Source: CAZDUZ01 sp964508755
Lineage (GTDB): Bacteria; Patescibacteriota; Dojkabacteria; SC72; JAFGCJ01
Length of the DNA stretch: 33,159 nt
Assembly (NCBI GenBank): GCA_964508755.1
Contig: CAZDUZ010000006.1
Coordinates: 1-33,159 of the forward strand
Direction of reading: 5' to 3'
Below, in pieces: positions 15,858-23,721 of this stretch. Under the pieces are notes generated by a model that was given only the letters and a program-made list of their open reading frames with translations, did not search any database and had not been told where the DNA came from. Positions within the stretch are counted from its first letter, which is position 1; each line of letters opens with the position of its first letter. Position numbers and translations under genes: made by a program.

Positions 15858-15884
15858 GGCGGCCACCCGATGAGGGTGGCTGCC
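15858..15884 (+). terminator. strong GC-rich hairpin without a T tract
   Basis: An 11-bp stem (15858-15868 with 15874-15884, one G-U pair) and a GATGA loop between the secreted-protein gene and the kinase gene. Only TTCTGTGG follows, so it may slow polymerase or protect the 3' end of the upstream mRNA rather than terminate fully. Confidence 0.5.
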
Positions 15885-15929
15885 TTCTGTGGAAAATAAA
15901 CCTATCTCCTCCCCGATAATCGATTAAGC

Positions 15930-15941
15930 TATAATCAATAC
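15930..15941 (+). promoter_or_regulatory. -10 box with leaderless GTG start
   Basis: A perfect TATAAT at 15930-15935 stands six bases before the GTG at 15942. No -35 match exists 17 bp upstream (the region is TCCTCC), so an activator may be needed. It makes the kinase independently transcribed from the secreted-protein gene. Confidence 0.6.
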
Positions 15942-17150
15942 GTGCCCGTGAATTTTGTTTCAACAATTAAATTTAAGCTGACGTTATGGTATTCGTTTAT
16001 CTTGATTCTCTCGTGCTGTGTGTTTCTCTTTGTCTTCAACGTCTGGATTTATCAATATTTTCAACGAAGTTATGTACCGACAATAGAGCTTGAAATGCCG
16101 GTAACTCCCCATCAGCCCGGGTGGTTTCGCAAATTATCTGAAGAAGATCGGATAAATATTTATGAAAGTAGATTAACTGATTTAGAAACAATTCAGAATA
16201 TCTCATTCTTGATGCTTGTTCCCCTCGTGCTTCTTTCTTTTGCTGGAGGATATGTGATGGCAGATCGTATGCTTCGTCCTTTAAAGGCAGTGAATAACAA
16301 AATGCGAACTATCACTTCCCGCGATCTTACTGAAACAATTTCTTATGTAGATAGTGATGATGAAATGAGCGAATTAATCAGGAACTTTAATTCGATGATC
16401 TTACGCCTAAAAGCAAACTTCGATTCGCAAAAACAATTCGTAGAAAACGCATCTCACGAACTCAAAACACCACTTGCTGTCGTCCAGACAAATCTTGCTG
16501 CTGCGCTGGAAGGAAAATATATTACCAGTAAAGAAGCTACTAATCTCATCGATACTGCGGTTCGTTCTACTCATTTCATGAATAAACTTATAGAAGATTT
16601 ATTACTTTTGTCTACTCTCGAACAAGCTGTTCCAAGAGAATCGTTGAACATTGTTGAAAATGTTCGCCAAGCTCTTTCTCAGACGAGAGATTTGGCAAAA
16701 TTCAATAAGGTTACATTTAAAGAAACATACTCAAAACAAGAAATTCACGTTTTTGCAAATGCGGTACTTTTGCAGCGTGCTGTAATGAATATTGTTGAAA
16801 ATGCTGTTAAGTATTCTCCTCCATCGACCACGGTAGAAGTGGTCGTTTCATTAACGAAAAACAAAAAAAACGTTACTGTTTCAGTTACCGATGATGGACC
16901 AGGAATTCCTCCTGATAAACAAAGTAGGATTTTTCAGCGCTTTTACCGCATTGACCGATCTCGTTCAAGAAAAACAGGTGGCACGGGACTTGGATTATCA
17001 ATTGCTCAAGAAGTAATAACACTTTTTCAAGGGACAATTACCGTAACTTCAGCACAAAATAAAAAATCTGGTTCAACATTCATCATTACTCTACCCGTTG
17101 AACACGGGGGAGGACTCTTGAAGGGGATGCTTTCGAAGAAAAACTCATAG
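15942..17150 (+). CDS. sensor histidine kinase
   Basis: 402 aa from GTG 15942. Membrane helices lie at about 14-36 and 88-106 and enclose a short outer loop of some 50 residues with no known sensor domain. A HAMP linker follows (about 107-160). The phosphoacceptor is H172 in ASHELKTPLAV. The ATP-binding domain has the N box (NIVENAVKYSP, 283-293), G1 box (DDGPGIPP), F box (FQRFYRID) and G2 box (GGTGLGLSIA). It should phosphorylate D51 of the response regulator encoded upstream. The order regulator, secreted protein, kinase with separate promoters is unusual, since the pair are normally adjacent. Its last 65 nt overlap the antisense tail of the APH-like gene. Confidence 0.9.
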   Translation: MPVNFVSTIKFKLTLWYSFILILSCCVFLFVFNVWIYQYFQRSYVPTIELEMPVTPHQPGWFRKLSEEDRINIYESRLTDLETIQNISFLMLVPLVLLSFAGGYVMADRMLRPLKAVNNKMRTITSRDLTETISYVDSDDEMSELIRNFNSMILRLKANFDSQKQFVENASHELKTPLAVVQTNLAAALEGKYITSKEATNLIDTAVRSTHFMNKLIEDLLLLSTLEQAVPRESLNIVENVRQALSQTRDLAKFNKVTFKETYSKQEIHVFANAVLLQRAVMNIVENAVKYSPPSTTVEVVVSLTKNKKNVTVSVTDDGPGIPPDKQSRIFQRFYRIDRSRSRKTGGTGLGLSIAQEVITLFQGTITVTSAQNKKSGSTFIITLPVEHGGGLLKGMLSKKNS

Positions 17151-18090
17151 TAGCGTCAGTAGGAAGGTTTCCACAAGCAATATCCATTTGAAGTTGATTT
17201 AGATTTTCTATAGCTGTATGTCGATTATAAAGTACATTCCCTGTTAAGGATTCATTGAATAGTGATATGAGTGCAAAAGTGACTTGAAGGGGGAAATTTG
17301 CAGTTAGTTCAAATGCATACTGTGGATTCTGTTGGCTCACTTTCATTATTGTTTGGGTCACTACGCCGTTTGCTATATCACTTGAACTCCAAAATTGACG
17401 GGTTCACGCATAAAAGTGTGCGAGATCCCAACCAAGATAGTTATTCTTCAAAGAAAAGTTTTCCCAGTCAATAAGAACAGGTGCTTTACATGGATGTCCC
17501 CCACAATTTTTGTACATGTGCCAAGGGGTCACATCACCATGATTCGTTGCGAGCGTGAGAACATGAGGTTTCCTTTCAAGTAGTTCCGATAGCAGTCGGC
17601 GGAGTTCTGAAGCTTTATCTGGGTTAAAATGAGATAATTCCTGTAGAACTGATGCATAATAACGTACTTTTCCTGTAAGGTCATGAGAACTACCTGTTGC
17701 TATTCGTAGAACTTTTACTAAAGGATGCCTCTCGAGAACGATTAATGCTGTTAACGCACTACTTGCAGTATCCACCGTTGATTGTTCATCTATCTCTGAG
17801 GATCCAATTGTTGCGAGAGGTGCTTGCACTTCTTCAGTTATGCTATAAAGGTGACCGTTATACCTTCCAATCGCAAGTATATCTGGAACCTTAATTTCTT
17901 GGGTAAGTCTTGGAACAAGTACACCTGCAACTATTTCTTTGGCGAGGGCTCTATCAGTATCCTTGTCTGTAGCAATTTTTAAAATTCCCCTTTCACCATT
18001 TGATATTACCGTTCTCACATCAAATCTAGGAACCGCTTGAATTCCACTCGAAAGACGTTCTTGACTTGTAGTTTCCCAATTATGAAACAT
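17086..18090 (-). pseudogene. APH-like phosphotransferase interrupted by an in-frame TGA
   Basis: The frame starting at ATG 18090 reaches TGA at 17406-17404, then stays open in the same frame: TRQFWSSSDIANGV, then 91 more residues to 17086. The whole would be about 334 aa, the normal size for the aminoglycoside-phosphotransferase superfamily, while the part before the TGA (228 aa) is too short for the C-terminal helical subdomain. The downstream residues look like ordinary coding sequence. Simplest reading: a recent nonsense mutation or a sequence error (a single base change to CGA, GGA or TGG). UGA readthrough is possible but TGA is used as a normal stop elsewhere here. Confidence 0.6.
17404..18090 (-). 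CDS. aminoglycoside phosphotransferase-like kinase, N-terminal 228 aa
   Basis: Kinase-like fold: K38 (GILKIA) may be the ATP-binding lysine. The catalytic loop is NHGDVTPWHMYK (183-194), with D186 as the base; the usual Asn of HGDxxxxN is replaced by His191. LIDWENFSL holds the metal-binding D208, and GWDLAHF follows at 220-226. The family phosphorylates small molecules such as antibiotics, choline or sugars; the substrate here is unknown. ATG 18090 is preceded by TATAAT seven bases upstream. See the joined entry for the in-frame stop and the missing C-terminus. Confidence 0.65.
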   Translation of the reverse strand: MFHNWETTSQERLSSGIQAVPRFDVRTVISNGERGILKIATDKDTDRALAKEIVAGVLVPRLTQEIKVPDILAIGRYNGHLYSITEEVQAPLATIGSSEIDEQSTVDTASSALTALIVLERHPLVKVLRIATGSSHDLTGKVRYYASVLQELSHFNPDKASELRRLLSELLERKPHVLTLATNHGDVTPWHMYKNCGGHPCKAPVLIDWENFSLKNNYLGWDLAHFYA

Positions 18091-18097
18091 AAATAAT

Positions 18098-18103
18098 ATT
18101 ATA
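18098..18103 (-). promoter_or_regulatory. -10 box, near-leaderless start
   Basis: TATAAT on the minus strand (complement of 18098-18103), seven bases before the ATG at 18090. No -35 match is seen. Confidence 0.55.
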
Positions 18104-18146
18104 CTATAAGCTTCGTTTGTGCGATAGATTGGCTATCTGAACCTTA

Positions 18147-18797
18147 TTACCGTTTCACAAACTCCATTTTGGTACCCTTTACTCCCTTTTGACTCAGTAT
18201 TGCGAGAATATGAAATTGTTGCCTAGCGGTAACATCTTCTTTTGGAAGTAGACGTTCAATTCTCTTCTGTATTTCACCATAAGGTTCCCTACTTCCTGGT
18301 ACTTTGTTGGCAGCCAGCCATTTTCTTGTGTATGCATCAACGATAGTTACCGGTTTGTTGAGAGCATAAAGCAAAATGGTGTCTGCAGTTTCTTCCCCAA
18401 TTCCCTTAATACCTAAAAGTTGATTTCGTAAGAGACCTGTCTCAGTTTTTTGCATTTGTGAAAAGCTTCCGTACGTCTCAACGACATACTTAGCAAATGC
18501 AACAAGTCTGTCCGGTTTTGACTGATAAAAGCCGGCAACTCTAATGTGTTCTATTAGATCAGATGGATGAGCAATGTGAGCAATGGCTTTCATTGAAAGT
18601 AACCCTTCGTTGGAAAGATGTTCGATTGCGCGCTGTGCATTTATCCATGACGTTCTTTGGGTAAGAATTGCTCCGAACGATATGAATGTAGAAAGAAATT
18701 CATCTTTTTCTTGAGCGCACCACTGCGGCCAAAGAGATGATGGATCGTTATGCAATGAAAATAGCGCTTGTATTGCTGTAGATAATTGAGTGTCCAT
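18147..18797 (-). CDS. HhH-GPD DNA glycosylase, MagIII-like
   Basis: 216 aa. The helix-hairpin-helix is LLGIKGIGEETADTIL (127-142) and the catalytic aspartate is D154 (TIVDAYTRK). At the position of the endonuclease III lysine it has Glu136, and the four-cysteine iron-sulfur loop is absent. Both features match the monofunctional 3-methyladenine glycosylase MagIII subgroup rather than endonuclease III. It probably excises alkylated bases. It lies between a TrmH-type methyltransferase and the APH-like gene on the same strand, with 57 and 56 bp gaps. A true Nth is encoded separately at 21452. Confidence 0.8.
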   Translation of the reverse strand: MDTQLSTAIQALFSLHNDPSSLWPQWCAQEKDEFLSTFISFGAILTQRTSWINAQRAIEHLSNEGLLSMKAIAHIAHPSDLIEHIRVAGFYQSKPDRLVAFAKYVVETYGSFSQMQKTETGLLRNQLLGIKGIGEETADTILLYALNKPVTIVDAYTRKWLAANKVPGSREPYGEIQKRIERLLPKEDVTARQQFHILAILSQKGVKGTKMEFVKR

Positions 18798-18854
18798 GAT
18801 TAATCAAGACGATCATGAATGCTTCCAAGACCTAAAGAATAACCTAATTTTGAA

Positions 18855-19571
18855 CTAACTTGAGTAAGCCGTGTACAAGGTGATTCCAACTGCTGTTGCT
18901 AGGTTTAATGAGTCGACATTGTCTGACTGAGGGATGCGAACGGTTATGCCTTCAATAAGATAATTGCTAGGAATTCCCTCTCCTTCATTACCAAATACCA
19001 GTGCGTATGGCTGCTTTAATGAAACTTTCATTAGTGGTGTGTTTCCGTGCCCGGTAAAGAAATAGAGAGAATGTGTATGCAGTTCTTTATACTGGTCTAG
19101 ATTTTCAAAATATTGAAAACGAGTTGTAAAAAGAGAACCCATTGCAGACCGTACCACTTCAGGATGGAAGATATCTACTCCTGGTTTAATAATTGCAATA
19201 TCATGAAAGTTAAAAGCATCCATCGTTCGAAGAATTGTTCCTAAATTTCCTGCTCCAGATGGGTTTATAAGCATGACATGGTTTGTGTCAGGAAGTATTG
19301 GATTTTCAAACTTTTCAAAAATTGCTAGGGCATAAATATTCTCTTTACCAGTAGCAGCAAGGATTGTTTTGTTGTTTATATGGTAGGGAAGATGTCTTTT
19401 TGCGCAGATTTCCTTTATTTTTTGTGCGCCACCATTTTTGATCGCATCAGATCGTAAATAAATGCTTTGAACGAGTTCTGGACGATGTTCAAGTAGTTCC
19501 AATGTTGGATAGACTCCAAAACAAAGGGAATACTTGGATTTTTTTGAGTACTTACGAAGAAGCTTTGCCAT
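18855..19571 (-). CDS. TrmH/SpoU-family RNA 2'-O-methyltransferase
   Basis: 238 aa. The C-terminal SPOUT knot domain carries three family motifs: motif 1 NPSGAGNLGTILRT (near 103-116), motif 2 LVFGNEGEGIP (near 190-200) and motif 3 IPQSDNVDSLNLATAVGI (near 212-229). An N-terminal substrate-binding domain (about 1-90) resembles the L30e-like domain of RlmB/TsnR enzymes. It should methylate a ribose 2'-OH in rRNA or tRNA using SAM; the exact target cannot be told. A TATAAT box (complement of 19606-19611) gives a leader of about 27 nt. Confidence 0.88.
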   Translation of the reverse strand: MAKLLRKYSKKSKYSLCFGVYPTLELLEHRPELVQSIYLRSDAIKNGGAQKIKEICAKRHLPYHINNKTILAATGKENIYALAIFEKFENPILPDTNHVMLINPSGAGNLGTILRTMDAFNFHDIAIIKPGVDIFHPEVVRSAMGSLFTTRFQYFENLDQYKELHTHSLYFFTGHGNTPLMKVSLKQPYALVFGNEGEGIPSNYLIEGITVRIPQSDNVDSLNLATAVGITLYTAYSS

Positions 19572-19605
19572 GGAATGCGATTATTTGAATTGGATAATTG
19601 ATGTC

Positions 19606-19611
19606 ATTATA
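19606..19611 (-). promoter_or_regulatory. -10 box upstream of the TrmH-type gene
   Basis: A perfect TATAAT on the minus strand, 34 bases before the ATG at 19571. No -35 consensus is found 17 bp upstream. It is in the 73-bp gap after folD, so the gene can be transcribed separately. Confidence 0.45.
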
Positions 19612-19644
19612 CCGTAATAATTGGTGAAAAAGTAATTAAATTGA

Positions 19645-20490
19645 TTAACTTCGATTTTGCTCTTCGATAAGATGTACGAGATTTTCAAAAATATATGCAA
19701 CATTGAGTGGTCCAATTCCTCCCGGGACAGGAGTGTAGTAACCAGGAATATCGTAGGTGGAAGGGTCAAAATCACCAATAATAGTACCATCCTTTTGAGG
19801 AACAAAGCCAACATCAATACGAATTGATTTTCTTCGTACTATTTGTGGGGTAATAATTCCAGGAACGCCTGTCGCAGAGATTATCGCATCAGCGTTTTTG
19901 AGGGTTTTAGCGAGATTCTTATCGTATTCGGTACATATCATTACTCTTTTTACTTCTCTTGCCAAAATCAGAGATAGTGGGCGCACTGTTAAATAACTAT
20001 TTCCAACCAAAGCGACCGTTAACTCCTTCAAAGGTTTGTCATAATAGATAGCACCGGTAAGAAGGACGTGATAGCAAGCTTTTGCAACAGGAGAGTATAT
20101 TTTCTGAGTTGATTGAGCAAGAAGTCCAAGACGGTGAGCGGTAAGTCCTTCTACATCCTTTTCATAAGGAATGGCGTTGAGAACTCTGAAACGGTCTAGT
20201 CCTGCTTTTATCGGAAGCTGTACCAGCATACCGTCGGTATGTGTAGCTTCCTGTTTTATCATTTCGATATGTCCATCTTCATCAGCTTCGCTAGGTATTG
20301 CAACTACTTTTAATGAAATACCAAGATTCTCTGCCGTTTTACGTTTAATTTCAGTAAATGATTGCTGATCGGGTCTGTTCGCAGAATACAGAATGGTAAG
20401 CTGTGGCTTTCTACCGAGTTCACAAAGCTTGAGTCTCGTGCGCTCGTTGAGATCTTTGGCTTGTTCTCTTCCATCAAAAATATCTGACAT
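19645..20490 (-). CDS. folD: bifunctional methylenetetrahydrofolate dehydrogenase/cyclohydrolase
   Basis: 281 aa from ATG 20490 (a GTG at 20538 is in frame but lies in the promoter palindrome). FolD interconverts 5,10-methylene-THF and 10-formyl-THF with NADP. Landmarks are SFTEIKRKTAENLGI, where the catalytic lysine is kept and the usual Tyr is Phe; GMLVQLPIKAG; KDVEGL with the conserved Asp; LVGNSYLTVRP for the cofactor loop; and PGGIGPLNVA near the end. The normal PCTP motif reads SPVA, so the enzyme is clearly diverged, as in many CPR homologues. It diverges from the SPFH gene across a 10-3-10 palindrome. Confidence 0.88.
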   Translation of the reverse strand: MSDIFDGREQAKDLNERTRLKLCELGRKPQLTILYSANRPDQQSFTEIKRKTAENLGISLKVVAIPSEADEDGHIEMIKQEATHTDGMLVQLPIKAGLDRFRVLNAIPYEKDVEGLTAHRLGLLAQSTQKIYSPVAKACYHVLLTGAIYYDKPLKELTVALVGNSYLTVRPLSLILAREVKRVMICTEYDKNLAKTLKNADAIISATGVPGIITPQIVRRKSIRIDVGFVPQKDGTIIGDFDPSTYDIPGYYTPVPGGIGPLNVAYIFENLVHLIEEQNRS

Positions 20491-20511
20491 ACGAAATGTG
20501 CTACGGTGTGA

Positions 20512-20534
20512 TACAATTAAGTCGCTTAATTGTA
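20512..20534. promoter_or_regulatory. perfect 10-3-10 palindrome between folD and the SPFH gene
   Basis: TACAATTAAG, TCG, CTTAATTGTA. It sits in the divergent intergenic space, 14 bp before the SPFH ATG and 22 bp from the folD ATG. It could bind a dimeric repressor acting on both genes, or be a symmetric bidirectional promoter core. Confidence 0.5.
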
Positions 20535-20547
20535 ACACAGCATTTCT

Positions 20548-21387
20548 ATGGATGTGATAACAGGGCTTTTAGGTTGTTCTATGCCCTTTTTTATTGGACT
20601 TGTTGTAGTTCTGGTTATCGCATTTGCGAATATTCGACAAATTAATCAATATGAGCGTGGCATTTTGTTTCAAATGGGTAAGTATAGAAGAATTATCGAT
20701 CCGGGATGGCGTGTTGTAATTCCAGTTTTTCAGTCACTTCATATCGTTGACGTACGTACCAAAACCGTCGATCTTCAAAACCAGGAAACAATGACAAAAG
20801 ACAATGTTTCTATTCAACTTGGTGTAGTTTTATACTACCGAATCGCTGATGCGGCAAAGTCTGTCCTTAATGTTGAAAATAGTCAGTGGGCGACGTCTCA
20901 GTTAGCTGAAACAACGATGAGAAGTGTGGTCGGTGAAGTTGAATTAAATGAATTACTTGGACATCGTGACAAAGTAGCCCAAAGAATTCAGCAAATTATC
21001 GAAACGGTTGTCGCTGAGTGGGGAATAGAAATACAAGCTGTAGAGTTAAAAGACGTCATTCTTCCTGCAGATATGAAACGTACCATGGCAAAGCAAGCTG
21101 AAGCTCAGAGAGAAAAAATCTCGGTAATAACTGCCTCTGAAGGAGAACTTGAAGCATCAAATAACCTTGCACGGGCTGCTCAAGTACTTTCTTCAACTCC
21201 AGGAGCACTTCATTTAAGAACGCTTGCCACAATAAATGATGTGTCATCTGACCAATCAAATACTCTTGTGTTTGCTGTCCCTATTGAAGTGCTTAGAGCA
21301 TTTGATGGTGTTGCGAAAAAACTAGGTTCGTCGATGAATGAGGTTGTTGCAGAGGTTAAGCAGCAACAGGAACCACCAAAGGCTTAG
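20548..21387 (+). CDS. SPFH/Band 7 (stomatin/slipin-like) membrane protein
   Basis: 279 aa. A hydrophobic segment at about 8-27 anchors the protein. The Band 7 domain runs from about 30 to 200: INQYERGILFQMGKYRRI, then DPGWRVVIPVFQSLHIVDVR, then DNVSIQLGVVLYYRI, which are characteristic stomatin sequences. A helical stretch follows (AKQAEAQREKISVITASEGE, about 190-209), giving the coiled coil used for oligomerisation. Slipins form large membrane rings and organise membrane microdomains or proteases. The usual NfeD partner gene is not adjacent, so it seems to act alone or with a remote partner. Confidence 0.9.
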   Translation: MDVITGLLGCSMPFFIGLVVVLVIAFANIRQINQYERGILFQMGKYRRIIDPGWRVVIPVFQSLHIVDVRTKTVDLQNQETMTKDNVSIQLGVVLYYRIADAAKSVLNVENSQWATSQLAETTMRSVVGEVELNELLGHRDKVAQRIQQIIETVVAEWGIEIQAVELKDVILPADMKRTMAKQAEAQREKISVITASEGELEASNNLARAAQVLSSTPGALHLRTLATINDVSSDQSNTLVFAVPIEVLRAFDGVAKKLGSSMNEVVAEVKQQQEPPKA

Positions 21388-21451
21388 GGCGTTAACAATC
21401 AGGGTTCTGTAGTACATACCATAAGAAAATGGATTTTTACCCTACCATTCA

Positions 21452-22165
21452 ATGACCAATAAGAAACGTACCAATCCCTGCAATTCTATTGATTGTAAGC
21501 AGGAGTCGATTTTACATAAACGTAAAAGAGCAATACGGATATACGATGGATTGCTCAAACAATATCCAGATGTCCGTTGTACTCTCGATAACAATACTCC
21601 TCAACAGTTTTTGCTTTCTGCCATTATGTCCCCGCAAACGACCGATATCAATACAAATGCCGTTTCAAAGGTGTTATGGGAAAGGTATCCTACTTTAGAT
21701 GCACTTTCGAATGCTCCACTCGGTGATTTAGAAAATGCAATTCGTTCCATAGGGTTGTACAAAGTGAAGAGCCGCGCTATTCAGCTTGCTGCACAGCGGC
21801 TTCTTGTCGATTACGGAGGGAGCGTTCCTGATACGTTAGAAGAGTTAATGAAATTTAAAGGTGTAGGTAGAAAAGTCGCACTTGTTGTTTTGCAGGAAGT
21901 CCATCATAAAGTAGAAGGAATCATTATTGATACTCATAATATTCGAATTGCTCACCGTTTTTGTTTGTCGATTAGTAATGATGCTGCTCGTATAGAAAAA
22001 GATTGCATGGAAATTCTACCTAAGGATCGATGGGCACTATGGTCTCATCTCATGGTTGCTCATGGACGTGCACTCTGTACTGCACGATCACCTCGATGTT
22101 TTGAATGTCCGGTAATTGACGATTGTTATTATCCCTGTAAAAATATTAAGATACGAAACGAATAA
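21452..22165 (+). CDS. nth: endonuclease III
   Basis: 237 aa. A DNA glycosylase/AP lyase for oxidised pyrimidines. The helix-hairpin-helix is FKGVGRKVALVVL (135-147), with the catalytic lysine K141; D160 is in IIIDTHNIR. The iron-sulfur loop is complete: C209, C216, C219 and C225 (C-x6-C-x2-C-x5-C). The N-terminus is about 20 residues longer than E. coli Nth and has two extra cysteines (C10, C15). No Shine-Dalgarno is visible. It sits between the SPFH gene and lexA, so it joins a small DNA-repair group with the downstream SOS regulator. Confidence 0.93.
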   Translation: MTNKKRTNPCNSIDCKQESILHKRKRAIRIYDGLLKQYPDVRCTLDNNTPQQFLLSAIMSPQTTDINTNAVSKVLWERYPTLDALSNAPLGDLENAIRSIGLYKVKSRAIQLAAQRLLVDYGGSVPDTLEELMKFKGVGRKVALVVLQEVHHKVEGIIIDTHNIRIAHRFCLSISNDAARIEKDCMEILPKDRWALWSHLMVAHGRALCTARSPRCFECPVIDDCYYPCKNIKIRNE

Positions 22166-22203
22166 TCATTTGGCAATTAAAACTATGTTTCCTTCTACAC
22201 TTC

Positions 22204-22263
22204 TTCGGCTTGACTTCGGGTGCTCTCCGAAGTAAAATGAAATACTGTTCGGTTAAACTTCGG
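22204..22263 (+). promoter_or_regulatory. putative LexA operators: TTCGG direct repeats flanking the lexA promoter
   Basis: TTCGG pairs with an 11-bp period occur at 22204-22208/22215-22219 and at 22248-22252/22259-22263 (the second pair is the 9-mer TTCGGTTAA twice). The first pair overlaps the -35 box and the second lies just after the predicted transcription start. A further palindrome, ACTTCGG-N7-CCGAAGT (22213-22233), fills the space between -35 and -10. This is classical repressor placement and probably mediates LexA autorepression. Confidence 0.6.
22210..22238 (+). promoter_or_regulatory. lexA promoter
   Basis: TTGACT (22210-22215), a 17-bp spacer, and TAAAAT (22233-22238). Near-consensus sigma-70 type. 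Transcription should start near 22245, giving a leader of about 40 nt. Confidence 0.75.
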
Positions 22264-22284
22264 TTAAGTTGAGTAGAGCATCAC

Positions 22285-22938
22285 ATGGACGAAACCAATA
22301 TCATCTCTCCCTACTCTGTCCTTTCATCAATTCCTGTTCTTTATCCTCGTCAGAGGAAGGTTCTCAAATTTATCGAAGATTATATAAGCACTCATGGGTA
22401 TGCTCCTACACTCACTGAAATTAAGGAATATTTAGGAGTTCGGGCACTTTCTACCGTTCATGAGCATTTAATCAAACTTGAAGAAAAGGGTTATCTAGAG
22501 AGGTGTGATGACGATAATAGTATTCGTCTTAAAGTGAAACAGGGTTTATTCGCAGGAACCCTTATTAATGTTCCGCTTGTTGGCACGATTACCGCAGGTC
22601 AGCCTATTGACGCCTTTGAAGAGCCGGAGCCGATGGAAGTGCCTTTACCACAAAACCTCGTAGGAAACAAAAAGGTGTTTGCTTTGAAAGTTCGTGGTGA
22701 CAGTATGATTGAGAGTCTTATTGCTGACGGTGATGTGGTTATCTGTGAGAAAGTTGAATTTGCGCATAACGGTGATACTGTCGTTGCATTGCTTCAGGAT
22801 AACACCGCAACTCTTAAGAAATTTTTCCGCGAGAAATCGTACATTCGGTTACAACCTGCTAACCCAAAATACTCCCCTATCAAAGTTAAAAATGTCACAA
22901 TACAAGGACGGGTAATAGCAATTTATCGAAAGTACTAA
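22285..22938 (+). CDS. lexA: LexA SOS repressor
   Basis: 217 aa. Residues 19-85 form the winged helix-turn-helix (LYPRQRKVLKFIEDYISTHG, then APTLTEIKEYLGV, and STVHEHLIKLEEKGYL). The self-cleavage site is A104-G105 (TITAGQPI). The catalytic dyad is S140 (VRGDSMIE) and K178 (ATLKKF), so RecA-stimulated autocleavage should be intact. It should repress DNA-damage genes, probably including umuDC at the far end of this window, and itself. The recognition sequence in this lineage appears to be a direct repeat (see the operator entry). A ten-residue polar extension precedes the usual start of the DNA-binding domain. Confidence 0.95.
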   Translation: MDETNIISPYSVLSSIPVLYPRQRKVLKFIEDYISTHGYAPTLTEIKEYLGVRALSTVHEHLIKLEEKGYLERCDDDNSIRLKVKQGLFAGTLINVPLVGTITAGQPIDAFEEPEPMEVPLPQNLVGNKKVFALKVRGDSMIESLIADGDVVICEKVEFAHNGDTVVALLQDNTATLKKFFREKSYIRLQPANPKYSPIKVKNVTIQGRVIAIYRKY

Positions 22939-22950
22939 GAAGCGTAATTG

Positions 22951-22979
22951 TTGTATGAACTGGTATTGTTGGTTATAAT
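22951..22979 (+). promoter_or_regulatory. promoter of the gene at 23055
   Basis: TTGTAT (22951-22956), a 17-bp spacer, and TATAAT (22974-22979). The leader would be about 69 nt, longer than most here, with no clear structure. Confidence 0.65.
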
Positions 22980-23054
22980 TCCTGCACTTCCCCAGTTTAT
23001 TATCTGTCCTTTTATCGTTCATTTAAGCGACAAAAGTGCAAACATGTAAGTTAT

Positions 23055-23624
23055 ATGCCGATAAATCCTTATGTTTACAACCGATTACCTTTTAATTCCG
23101 TTTTCGGAGAAGTAACACCTCACCCTCAATCAGAAGATTATTCCCTAGAAGAGATGGAGGAGGCGTTGTTATCCTTCGATTCTGAATTAAGAGTCGATAC
23201 GACTGGAGACATTACCATTACTGAAACACAAGAGAATGATCAGGCACTTGAAATTTTAAGATACTTACGACGTTTGGATGAGCTTCCTTTCGAGAGACAA
23301 CAGCGCTTATTCCGTCTCTTTCGTTCCTCAAATCCGATTGTACAAGCAGCATCCATGCGTATAGCATCACTTGAGGAACGTATGTATGTAATCAACGAAG
23401 GGATTGCAATTCCGCTTGATGATGAATTGGCCAAGGATGAACGAGTGAATACGGTAAATCGTTTAGCGATGACGTTACTATATATTCACAATATTACTTG
23501 TGCACCGTTGGTTCGCCAAAGAGCTGCCGAGTTAATACAGATGCTCGAATTCAGATATTTTGAAAGTAAACAGGAGGTGACACCCTGTTTAACTACGCGC
23601 TGTAAACAAGAAATGGTGAGCTAA
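23055..23624 (+). CDS. hypothetical protein, 189 aa
   Basis: No family recognised. The protein is soluble and acidic in its first half (SLEEMEEALLSFDSELRVD, about 30-48), then mostly helical from about 60 to 180 with heptad-like Leu/Arg patterns (ILRYLRRLDELPFERQQRLF). The tail has two cysteines (CLTTRCKQ). No signal peptide or membrane segment. The strong promoter upstream and normal codon use support it as a real gene. It converges on the next minus-strand gene across 97 bp that contain only a short GCACGTGC palindrome. Confidence 0.7.
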   Translation: MPINPYVYNRLPFNSVFGEVTPHPQSEDYSLEEMEEALLSFDSELRVDTTGDITITETQENDQALEILRYLRRLDELPFERQQRLFRLFRSSNPIVQAASMRIASLEERMYVINEGIAIPLDDELAKDERVNTVNRLAMTLLYIHNITCAPLVRQRAAELIQMLEFRYFESKQEVTPCLTTRCKQEMVS

Positions 23625-23721
23625 GGATAAAATCGTTCTTTCAGAATTACTGCGTTTTATTGTGAACAATATATGTTAGGCTCTTCGACCAAAGCATTTT
23701 GCGAATGCACGTGCTTATTCT

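Noticed and set aside
15579..15866. Antisense ORF of 95 aa with Pro-Ile repeats
   Set aside because: It is the mirror of the Gly-Met repeat gene, with low-complexity sequence and no promoter.
17404..17406. Selenocysteine or reassigned UGA in the APH-like gene
   Set aside because: No SECIS-like hairpin follows the TGA, the family has no known selenoprotein members, and TGA ends several normal genes here.
22204..22263. TTCGG repeats as a CRISPR or origin iteron array
   Set aside because: The units are 5-9 bp with an 11-bp period inside a promoter, too short and too few for a CRISPR array, and there is no dnaA or DnaA-box context.
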